Of a stretch of DNA of 6,261 nt, positions 1-5,950 are shown in pieces. Within the stretch, counting starts at the first letter, position 1, and each line of letters starts with the position of its first letter. Position numbers and translations under genes: made by a program. This DNA is from Hyphomicrobiales bacterium (GTDB taxonomy: Bacteria > Pseudomonadota > Alphaproteobacteria > Rhizobiales > Kaistiaceae), in contig JAFKJZ010000550.1 of the NCBI GenBank assembly GCA_017305815.1, positions 1 to 6,261 of the forward strand, written 5' to 3'. The notes under the pieces were generated by a model. That model was not told the DNA's origin. It did not search any database and was given only the letters and a program-made list of their open reading frames with translations.

Positions 1-548
1 AGACGAGTGATCAGGAAGCTGACTCGGCATTCGTCGAGCGCCTGACGGCCGCCCTCACCCGCGCCGGCTCGCCCTTCGCCAAGGGCCTTTCGCTCGACTA
101 CCGCTCGACGCCGGCGATCCGCCGCCATGTGTCGAAGCCCGAGGTCGAGGACATCGCCCTGCGCGGCACCGTCACGCCCGACCACGTCATCCGCATCAAG
201 CCCTTCCCGCTGATCCTCGACGCCGGCGCTTCCGAAGCCGACATCGACAGGGCGCTCGCCGGCTACATCGAGCGCTACACCGCCTATTTCGAGCGCAACG
301 CCGCCAAGGCAGCCGAGCCGAAGACGATGCTCGACGCCTATCCGCGCGTCGTCCTGGTGCGCGGCGAAGGCATGTTCGGCCTCGGCAACAACGCCAAGGC
401 AGCGAAGATCGCCGGCGACCTGATCGAGCAATCGACCCGTGTCATGAACGCCGCCGAAGCCTATGGCCGCTTCACGCCGATCTCGGAGCCGGACCTGTTC
501 GACATGGAATACTGGTCGCTCGAGCAGGCCAAGCTGAAGGCGGCCTGA
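1..548 (+). CDS. Class II aldolase, RhaD-like (3' part; 5' end outside window)
   Basis: The frame is open from base 3 to the TGA at 546-548, giving 181 visible residues and no start codon within the window. A GTG at 129 lies in frame, but coding clearly continues upstream of it. The visible part has the features of the region that follows the class II aldolase/adducin domain in bifunctional rhamnulose-1-phosphate aldolase/short-chain dehydrogenase proteins: GTVTPDHVIRIKPFPL, then an ERYTAYFERN stretch, LDAYPRVVLVRGEGMFGLG, a KAAKIAGDLIEQSTRVMNAA helix and the closing EYWSLEQAKLK. Known members cleave sugar phosphates such as L-rhamnulose 1-phosphate in the cytoplasm and oxidise the lactaldehyde formed. 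In the fused form a Rossmann dehydrogenase domain follows at once. Here the protein ends two residues after KLK, so it is either a stand-alone aldolase or a truncated one. The family call is fairly secure; the substrate is unknown. Confidence 0.8.
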   Translation, partial: TSDQEADSAFVERLTAALTRAGSPFAKGLSLDYRSTPAIRRHVSKPEVEDIALRGTVTPDHVIRIKPFPLILDAGASEADIDRALAGYIERYTAYFERNAAKAAEPKTMLDAYPRVVLVRGEGMFGLGNNAKAAKIAGDLIEQSTRVMNAAEAYGRFTPISEPDLFDMEYWSLEQAKLKAA

Positions 549-560
549 CGCAGACTGAGA

Positions 561-586
561 TCGTGGACGTCTTGCGACGTCCACGA
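561..586 (+). terminator. Strong stem-loop after the aldolase gene, possible terminator
   Basis: A perfect 11-bp inverted repeat (TCGTGGACGTC at 561-571, GACGTCCACGA at 576-586) encloses a TTGC loop and begins 12 bases after the aldolase stop. No T-run follows on either strand, so it is not a canonical intrinsic terminator. Hairpins without a U-tract are common at 3' ends in high-GC bacteria, where they may stabilise the mRNA end or assist termination. The pairing is seen directly; the role is inferred from position. Confidence 0.5.
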
Positions 587-1433
587 CCGTAGGCCGGCCT
601 CCGGCTCGCTATCCAGCGGCGAGCGCCGCCGCTTCCGCCGCGCAGACCTCGCCCGGCGTCCGCCATCGGCGCGCTCCACCCGCAAATCATCTGGGAGCGT
701 CGGGGCGCCCCCGCGATCCCAGCCAAGCGCCGGGTACGCTCATGCTGGTTCCCGACGCCACAGGTCGAGCCCGGCATCCGACATGTCCGCATCATCGGGC
801 CGAAAGAATGCGGCGTATGCGGCTCGTCGATCGGCGGCGAGGCTCGCAACGAGGTCTCTGCCGGACCGATCTGGCCCACGCCGAGGGCGCAAGGCCCCGC
901 CTCACCTCCATTGATGAAAAGCGGAACGCACAGCTCCGCCGGACCGCCATCCGACTTCCCTGCTCTTCCCGGTCTCGACCTGCCAGCGACCGCCACGTAC
1001 CAGCCGCGCCAATCAAGCCCGCGATAGCGAAAGTGCGCGCCCCGCGCAGAGCACCGTCGGAAACGTTCCGCAACGGCTCCAGCAAAAGAATGCCATTCCT
1101 TTCAAACAACAGGCCGAAACCTAGAATGATCAGGTCTTCGACAAGACGTCGCGCCTCAAGGTTTCCTGACTGCGAGTCGAACAATGATCAAAAGTATTCT
1201 GCCGGATCCGCCAGGTTTCCGGACCCGGTGCTTTGACGATTCGGACCACCCGACGATGCCGGGCGCGGCGGTAGACGCGGAAGCGTCGAATATCGATACA
1301 GCGGCGCGGCGCGACAGGCTGATCATTTCGACCGAGCTCTGGAGCGGCCTGCACGTGCTCGGCGAACGCGCCGGCCGACATGTCGAACGCAGGGCGATCC
1401 CGGCGCGGCCCCGCTGACGGGCCGGACGATCCA

Positions 1434-1449
1434 CGACAACTAGTTGACG
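1434..1449. promoter_or_regulatory. Palindrome upstream of the oxygenase gene, candidate operator
   Basis: CAACTAGTTG (1437-1446) is a perfect 10-bp palindrome. It extends to a 16-bp near-palindrome (1434-1449) with one mismatched pair and ends 41 bases before the oxygenase ATG. It is an AT-richer island in GC-rich DNA. The overlapping TTGACG (1444-1449) resembles a -35 box, but no acceptable -10 lies 16-18 bases downstream. A regulator-binding role is a guess from position and symmetry. Confidence 0.25.
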
Positions 1450-1490
1450 GGCGCGACGCACACAGACGCCCGACCAAGGGAAGAACCAAT

Positions 1491-2534
1491 ATGCCGGCAA
1501 CAGCCACACTCCCAGTCCTCGATATCTCGCGCCTCGACAAGGGGCCGGCGGAGCGTGAGGCCTTCCTGTCCGAACTGCGCGACACGGCGCGCGAGGTCGG
1601 CTTCTTCTACCTGACCGGCCACGGCATTTCCGAAGACCTGACCCGCAGCATCGTCGCCGCCTCGCGCGATTTCTTCCGCCTTCCCGAGGCGGACAAGCTC
1701 GCCGTCGAGATGGTGAACTCGCCGCATTTTCGCGGCTATACCCGCGTCGGACTGGAAGTGACGCGCGGCCAGGCCGACTGGCGCGAGCAGATCGACTTCT
1801 CGTCCGAGCGGCCCGCCCTGCCGACCGGGCCGGGCATTCCGAACTGGGCGCGCCTGCAGGGCCCCAACCAGTGGCCGGCCTCGCAACCCGCGCTGAAGCC
1901 GCTCGTCGTCGAATGGCAGAACCAGCTGACCCAGCTCGGCATCCGCGTTCTCGAAGCCTTCGCGATCGCGCTCGGCCAGCCGAAGGACGTCTTCGCGCCG
2001 ATCTACGAGACGGCGCCGATCCAGCACCTGAAGCTGATCCGCTATCCCGGCCGCGACGCCACCGGCGGCGACCAGGGCGTCGGCGCGCACAAGGATGGCG
2101 GCTTCCTGACGCTCCTGCTGCAGGACGTGCAGGGCGGCCTGCAGGTCGAGGCCGACGACGGCAGCTGGATCGACGCGCCGCCGATCCCCGGCACCTTCAT
2201 CGTCAATATCGGCGAAGTGCTGGAGATGGCCTCGAACGGCTATCTGCGCGCCACGGTCCACCGCGTCGTGACGCCGCCGGCCGGCAAGGACCGGCTCTCG
2301 GTCGCCTTCTTCCTGGGCGCGGCGCTCGACGCGACCATCCCGCTTCTCGAACTCGACCCCGAACTCGCCGCCGCCGCGCTCGGCCCCACCGCCGACCCGC
2401 AGAACCCGCTCTTCCGCGAGATCGGCCAGAACTATCTGAAGGGCCGTCTCCGCTCGCATCCCGACGTGGCGCAGCGCCACTACGCCGACCTGCTCGACCC
2501 GGCGGCCAAGCGCGAGCCCGCATCGGCCTACTGA
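1491..2534 (+). CDS. 2-oxoglutarate/Fe(II)-dependent oxygenase, isopenicillin-N-synthase-like
   Basis: The 347-residue product is a cytoplasmic non-heme iron oxygenase. Residues about 7-110 match the DIOX_N domain (LPVLDISRL near the start, then EVGFFYLTGHGI). The C-terminal double-stranded beta-helix carries the iron ligands H200-x-D202 (in GAHKDGGFLTLL) and H257 (in ATVHRV), plus the 2-oxoglutarate-binding R268-x-S270 (in RLSVAFF). The catalytic set therefore looks complete, and the length is normal for the family. The ATG at 1491 is chosen because AAGGGAAG (1476-1483) sits seven bases upstream and family similarity begins within a few residues; the in-frame ATG at 1380 would add an unrelated Arg/Pro-rich stretch. 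Enzymes of this fold couple decarboxylation of 2-oxoglutarate to hydroxylation, desaturation or ring closure. Next to a sulfhydrylase and an SsuA/TauA-type importer, it may hydroxylate an imported organosulfur compound so that it breaks down. That role is inference; the substrate is unknown. Confidence 0.9.
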   Translation: MPATATLPVLDISRLDKGPAEREAFLSELRDTAREVGFFYLTGHGISEDLTRSIVAASRDFFRLPEADKLAVEMVNSPHFRGYTRVGLEVTRGQADWREQIDFSSERPALPTGPGIPNWARLQGPNQWPASQPALKPLVVEWQNQLTQLGIRVLEAFAIALGQPKDVFAPIYETAPIQHLKLIRYPGRDATGGDQGVGAHKDGGFLTLLLQDVQGGLQVEADDGSWIDAPPIPGTFIVNIGEVLEMASNGYLRATVHRVVTPPAGKDRLSVAFFLGAALDATIPLLELDPELAAAALGPTADPQNPLFREIGQNYLKGRLRSHPDVAQRHYADLLDPAAKREPASAY

Positions 2535-2570
2535 CCCAAGCACGTTCCCATCGGCATCCGGAGACGCACC

Positions 2571-3881
2571 ATGACCTTCCAGCCGACGCAATTCGAGACC
2601 AAGCGCTTCGAAACCCTCGCCGTGCACGGCGGAGCCTATCGCGCCGATCCGGCGACCGGCGCCGTGGCCGTGCCGATCTACCAGTCGACCTCGTTCCAGT
2701 TCCAGGACACCGACCACGCCGACCGGCTCTTCGCGCTCGACGAGCTCGGCTACATCTACACCCGCGTCGGCAACCCGACGCAGGACGCGCTGGAGCAGCG
2801 GATCGCGGCGATCGAAGGCGGCGTCGCCGCGCTGGCGCTGGCCTCGGGCCAGGCGGCGTCGGCCTATTCGATCCTCAACCTGACCCGGCCGGGCGACAAC
2901 ATCGTCTCCTCGACCGGGCTCTATGGCGGCACCTACGCGCTGTTCAACGCGACTCTGAAGAATCTCGGCGTCGAGACGCGCTTCGTCGATCCGTCCGATC
3001 CGGAGAATTTCCGCCGCGCAACCGATAGCCGCACCCGCGCCTATTACGCGGAATCGCTGCCCAATCCGCGGCTCGAAGTGTTTCCGATCGCCGAGGTCGC
3101 CGCGATCGGCCGCTCACTCGGCGTGCCGCTGATCGTCGACAACACCGCCGCGCCGCTGACAATCCGTCCGTTCGACCATGGCGCGGCCGTCGTCGTCTAT
3201 TCGGCGACCAAATATATCGGCGGCCACGGCACGACGATCGGCGGGCTGATCGTCGATGGCGGCAATTTCCCCTGGGCCGATCATCCCGAGCGCTTCCCCA
3301 ACCTGCATGAGCCGGACCCGAGCCACCATGGCGCCACCTGGCTTGAAAAGGCGAAGCCGCTCGGGCCGATCGCCTATGTGCTGCGCACCCGCGCGGTGCT
3401 GCTGCGCGACATCGGCGCGGCGATCTCGCCCTTCGCCGCCTTCCAGTTCATCCAGGGGCTGGAGACGCTGCCGCTGCGCATCCGCCAGCACAATGAGAAT
3501 GCCATCAAGGTGGCGAATTTCCTGAACGCGCATCCCAAGGTCGAGAAGGTGATCTTCCCCGGCCTGCAGAGCGGCATCGCCAAGGAACGGGGCGACCGCT
3601 ACCTGAATGGCGGCAAGGGGGCGCTCGTCGGCTTCGAGGTCAAGGGCGGCCGCGACGCCGGACGCGCCTTCATCGATGCGCTCAGGCTCTTCTACCACGT
3701 CGCCAATATCGGCGATGCGCGCTCGCTCGCCATCCATCCCTCGACCACCACCCACTCGCAGCTTTCCGCCGAGGACCAGCTCTCGACCGGCGTCACGCCC
3801 GGCTATGTGCGCCTCTCGGTCGGCATCGAGCATCCCGACGACATCATCGCCGACCTCGCCCAGGCGCTCGATCGCGCCTGA
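2571..3881 (+). CDS. O-acetylhomoserine sulfhydrylase-like PLP enzyme (MetY type)
   Basis: The 436-residue product belongs to the Cys/Met-metabolism fold-type I PLP family. Its length fits O-acetylhomoserine sulfhydrylases (about 430) better than cystathionine gamma-synthases (about 385-400). Visible hallmarks are the N-terminal ETLAVHGG, Y63-x-R65 before GNPT (phosphate contacts from the neighbouring subunit), SGQ at 92-94, Y118 (ring stacking, in GLYGGTY), D190 (pyridine nitrogen) and the Schiff-base lysine K214 in SATKYIGGHG. Late motifs are HPSTTTHSQL and R414 in YVRLSVGIEH. Family members replace the acetyl group of O-acetylhomoserine with sulfide or methanethiol, giving homocysteine or methionine. 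The ATG at 2571 follows GGAG (2560-2563) with seven bases between. The gene starts 36 bases after the oxygenase stop, so the two are very probably co-transcribed. The segments NTAAPLTIRPFDHG and YAESLPNP differ from the usual NTxATPYLxRPxEHG and ETIGNP, which may reflect a different sulfur donor. Family sure; exact substrate not. Confidence 0.9.
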   Translation: MTFQPTQFETKRFETLAVHGGAYRADPATGAVAVPIYQSTSFQFQDTDHADRLFALDELGYIYTRVGNPTQDALEQRIAAIEGGVAALALASGQAASAYSILNLTRPGDNIVSSTGLYGGTYALFNATLKNLGVETRFVDPSDPENFRRATDSRTRAYYAESLPNPRLEVFPIAEVAAIGRSLGVPLIVDNTAAPLTIRPFDHGAAVVVYSATKYIGGHGTTIGGLIVDGGNFPWADHPERFPNLHEPDPSHHGATWLEKAKPLGPIAYVLRTRAVLLRDIGAAISPFAAFQFIQGLETLPLRIRQHNENAIKVANFLNAHPKVEKVIFPGLQSGIAKERGDRYLNGGKGALVGFEVKGGRDAGRAFIDALRLFYHVANIGDARSLAIHPSTTTHSQLSAEDQLSTGVTPGYVRLSVGIEHPDDIIADLAQALDRA

Positions 3882-3908
3882 CACGCCATCCCCTTTCAGG
3901 AAGACGTC

Positions 3909-4943
3909 ATGAGCATTCTCGACGGAAAGAAGCCTTCTCTGTTCGGTCGCCGCATCTCGCGACGCACGGCCCTGACCGGGGGCGGCGTGCTGGCCGGCGC
4001 CGCCTTCCTCGGCGTCGCGCCGACCTTCTCGGCGCGTGCCGGCAACCGCACCAAGATCCGGCTTGCCTGGACCGAGTTCGCCGCCTGCCATTCGCCGATC
4101 GCCTTCGGCGTCGCCAAGGGTATCTACGACAAGCACGACCTCGACATCGAGCTGTTCTACCAGGGCGCCAGCGGCCAGACGCTGGTGCAGTCGCTGGCGA
4201 CCGGCAAGGCCGATGCCGGCGCCGGCCTGCTGCTCGACTGGGTCAAGCCGCTGGAACAGGGGCTCGACGTCAAACTGTTCGTCGGCTCGCATGGCGGCTG
4301 CACGCGGCTCCTCGCCTCGAAGGCGTCCGGCATCACCACGCTGGAAGGGCTGAAGGGCAAGACCATCGTCAGCTATGACCCGGCCAGCCCGCCGAAACAT
4401 TCGTTCCAGATCGCGCTTGCCCGCGCCGGCATCGATCCCGAGCAGGACGTCAACTGGAAGGCGGTGCCGTTCGATCTCGTCGGCGCGACGGTCGATCGCG
4501 GCGAGGCGGATGCGCTCGCCCATCTCGATCCCTGGGCCTATTCGCTGAAGAAGCAATACGACCTGGTCGAGATCGCCAACACCCAGACCGGCATCTTCGA
4601 GAACAAGGTCTGCTGCGTGCTCGGCGTCAACGGCCCGTTCCTGGAGGCGAACCGCGACGCCGTCCGCCGCCTGGCCGAAGCCAATATCGAGATCCACGAA
4701 TATACCGGCAAGCACCCGGAGGAAGTGGCGAAGTGGTATCTCGAAAACCTCAAGCCCGACCTGGCGCTGGCCGATCTTTCCGATGATCTCGGTTCCTTCG
4801 TCTACCACATCCACCCGATCGGCCCCGAACTGGTCGAGCAGGTGAAATGGGCGGCCGAGGACCTGCAGCTGATCAAGGTGATCGACGCCTCGACCGACCC
4901 GGCCGAACTGGCGCAGCGCGTCACCGCCAACCTGCTCGCCTGA
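3909..4943 (+). CDS. ABC transporter substrate-binding protein, SsuA/TauA/NMT1-like, Tat signal
   Basis: The 344-residue product is a periplasmic solute-binding protein. A twin-arginine signal is visible (GRRISRRTAL, R18-R19), followed by a Gly/Ala-rich hydrophobic stretch (about 24-40) and a likely cleavage site after S-A-R-A (residue 44). The mature protein starts with KIRLAWTEFAACHSPIAF and has the NMT1/SsuA pattern: VAKGIYDKHDLDIEL, then QSLATGKADAG (early lobe) and LEGLKGKTIVSY at the crossover into the second lobe. Known relatives bind sulfonates, taurine, nitrate or thiamine precursors. The mature part has four cysteines (C60, C131, and C235-C236 as an adjacent pair), which is many for this class. 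The start follows AGGAAG (3898-3903) with five bases between, 27 bases after the sulfhydrylase stop. It presumably delivers its ligand to the permease encoded next. The ligand is inferred to be sulfur-containing from the neighbouring enzymes, not from pocket residues. Confidence 0.88.
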   Translation: MSILDGKKPSLFGRRISRRTALTGGGVLAGAAFLGVAPTFSARAGNRTKIRLAWTEFAACHSPIAFGVAKGIYDKHDLDIELFYQGASGQTLVQSLATGKADAGAGLLLDWVKPLEQGLDVKLFVGSHGGCTRLLASKASGITTLEGLKGKTIVSYDPASPPKHSFQIALARAGIDPEQDVNWKAVPFDLVGATVDRGEADALAHLDPWAYSLKKQYDLVEIANTQTGIFENKVCCVLGVNGPFLEANRDAVRRLAEANIEIHEYTGKHPEEVAKWYLENLKPDLALADLSDDLGSFVYHIHPIGPELVEQVKWAAEDLQLIKVIDASTDPAELAQRVTANLLA

Positions 4944-4951
4944 GCCTTCCG

Positions 4952-5950
4952 ATGGCGGACACCACGCAGACGGCCGGAGGCGCGCTCGCGGCTTCGGCGC
5001 TTTTGGGCGACGTCTGGCGCAACGGCCTGCTGGCGGCGGCAAGCTGGCTGCTGGCGGCCGCCGTTACCGTCGGCTTCGCCGATGTCGTGCCCTGGGGCCA
5101 GACGCAGCTTTTCGCGCTGCTGCTGGTGGTCGGCGCCGGCGCATTCCTGGTGCTCGCCTTCACGGTCCACCGCCTCGGCACCATCGGCCGCAGGCTCGTG
5201 CACTACGGGCCATGGTGGATCGCGCTCGGCGCCTGGTTCACGGTCTGGGAAATCTCCACGGCCAAGCTCGGCTGGCTGCCGAAGCCGTTCTTCTCGCCGC
5301 CGCAGGGGCTGCTGCATGTCTACCTGACCGACTGGGACCGGCTGCTCGTCTGCGTGCTCTATTCGCTGCGCCTCTGGGGGCTCGGCTTCTTCTCCGGCGT
5401 CGCCATCGGCTTCGTCGTCGGCGTGGCGCTCGGCTGGTCAAAGCGCTTCAGCTATTGGGGCATGCCGCTCCTGAAGCTGATCGGCCCGGTCCCGGCCAGC
5501 GCCTGGATCCCGAGCGCCTTCTTCGTCTTCCCGACCACCTTCGGCGCCTCGATCTTCCTGGTGGCGCTCGCCTCCGGTATCCCGGTCATCATCCTGACCG
5601 CCTCCGGCGTCGCCTCGGTCAACCGCTCGCTCTACGACGTCGCCCGCACGCTTGGCGCCGATCGCCGCTTCCTCGTGCTCAAGGTGGCGATCCCGGCCGC
5701 ATTGCCAAACGTCTTCGTCGGCCTGTTCATGGGGCTCTATTCCTCCTTCGCCGTCCTCGTCATCGCCGAGATGCTCGGCGCCAAGTACGGGCTCGGCTGG
5801 TACCTGCAGTTCCAGACCGCCTACTCGGCCTACGCCAATGTCTATGCCGCGCTGATCCTGATGGCGCTGCTCTGCTCCGGCCTGGTCAAGCTGCTCTTCG
5901 TCGGGCGCGACCGCCTGCTCGGCTGGCAGAAGGGGATCGTGCAATGGTAG
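4952..5950 (+). CDS. ABC transporter permease, SsuC/TauC-like, with extra N-terminal membrane segments
   Basis: The 332-residue product is an inner-membrane permease of the BPD_transp_1 family. The conserved part begins near residue 86 with a WWIALGAWFTVWE helix and the LGWLPKPFFSPPQGLL segment typical at the start of SsuC/TauC/NrtB proteins. An EAA-type coupling loop lies at about 229-252 (DVARTLGA, then VAIPAALP), where the usual E is D. The loop IGPVPASAWIPSAFF and the ending DRLLGWQKGIVQW are also family-like. About 80 residues precede the normal start and hold two likely membrane helices (about 25-43 and 53-72), so the protein is longer than the usual 250-280. The ATG at 4952 is eight bases after the binding-protein stop with no clear ribosome binding site, which suggests translational coupling. 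A start further downstream would shorten the extension, but its GC-biased third positions support coding from 4952. Confidence 0.87.
   Translation: MADTTQTAGGALAASALLGDVWRNGLLAAASWLLAAAVTVGFADVVPWGQTQLFALLLVVGAGAFLVLAFTVHRLGTIGRRLVHYGPWWIALGAWFTVWEISTAKLGWLPKPFFSPPQGLLHVYLTDWDRLLVCVLYSLRLWGLGFFSGVAIGFVVGVALGWSKRFSYWGMPLLKLIGPVPASAWIPSAFFVFPTTFGASIFLVALASGIPVIILTASGVASVNRSLYDVARTLGADRRFLVLKVAIPAALPNVFVGLFMGLYSSFAVLVIAEMLGAKYGLGWYLQFQTAYSAYANVYAALILMALLCSGLVKLLFVGRDRLLGWQKGIVQW

Larger units (their letters stand above)
549..1490. other. 942-bp stretch without a supportable gene
   Basis: I find no convincing coding region here on either strand. Open frames exist (for example plus strand 742-1236, minus strand 792-1184 and minus strand 472-996), but they overlap one another, are rich in Arg, Pro and Ser, lack conserved motifs, and none has a clear ribosome binding site. 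Base composition is more mixed than in the flanking genes, with AT-richer patches near 905-925, 1085-1130 and 1180-1200. The stretch begins with the 561-586 stem-loop and also contains an AGGCCGGCCT palindrome (591-600), a second small hairpin (615-633) and a GACGC-GGAA-GCGTC hairpin (1274-1287). It must also carry the promoter of the downstream operon, though no clear -35/-10 pair is visible. It could be a decayed gene or gene-end remnants. I saw no tRNA or rRNA, and no transposase motif. Confidence 0.5.

Noticed and set aside
549..700. Frameshifted dehydrogenase domain after the aldolase
   Set aside because: None of the plus-strand frames downstream of the stop shows a TGxxxGIG nucleotide-binding motif or Rossmann-like sequence.
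742..1236. 164-codon plus-strand open frame in the gap
   Set aside because: It has no motif, is rich in Arg, Pro and Ser, has no convincing ribosome binding site, and competes with equally long frames on the other strand.
1380..1490. Upstream ATG for the oxygenase that would add 37 residues
   Set aside because: The added segment is Arg/Pro/Asp-rich, unlike the family N-terminus, and has no good ribosome binding site. The ATG at 1491 has AAGGGAAG at correct spacing.
1400..1490. Possible SAM-responsive riboswitch before a methionine-related operon
   Set aside because: Alphaproteobacterial sulfhydrylase genes can carry SAM-II or related elements, so I looked, but no conserved core of that class is visible upstream of 1491 or in the 36 bases before 2571.
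1440..2717. 425-codon open frame on the minus strand
   Set aside because: It is antisense to the complete 2OG oxygenase gene and runs into the sulfhydrylase gene. Its Arg/Gly/Val/Glu-rich composition and absence of domains mark it as a shadow frame.
1871..3028. 385-codon plus-strand open frame overlapping two enzyme genes
   Set aside because: It is out of frame with both the oxygenase and the sulfhydrylase and is extremely rich in Arg, Ala and Pro, as expected from a shifted reading of GC-rich coding DNA.
3114..5042. 642-codon open frame on the minus strand
   Set aside because: It lies antisense to the sulfhydrylase and binding-protein genes, whose motifs are clear. Its product has the D/E/R/G/V-rich, low-complexity look of a shadow frame in GC-rich DNA and no recognisable motif.
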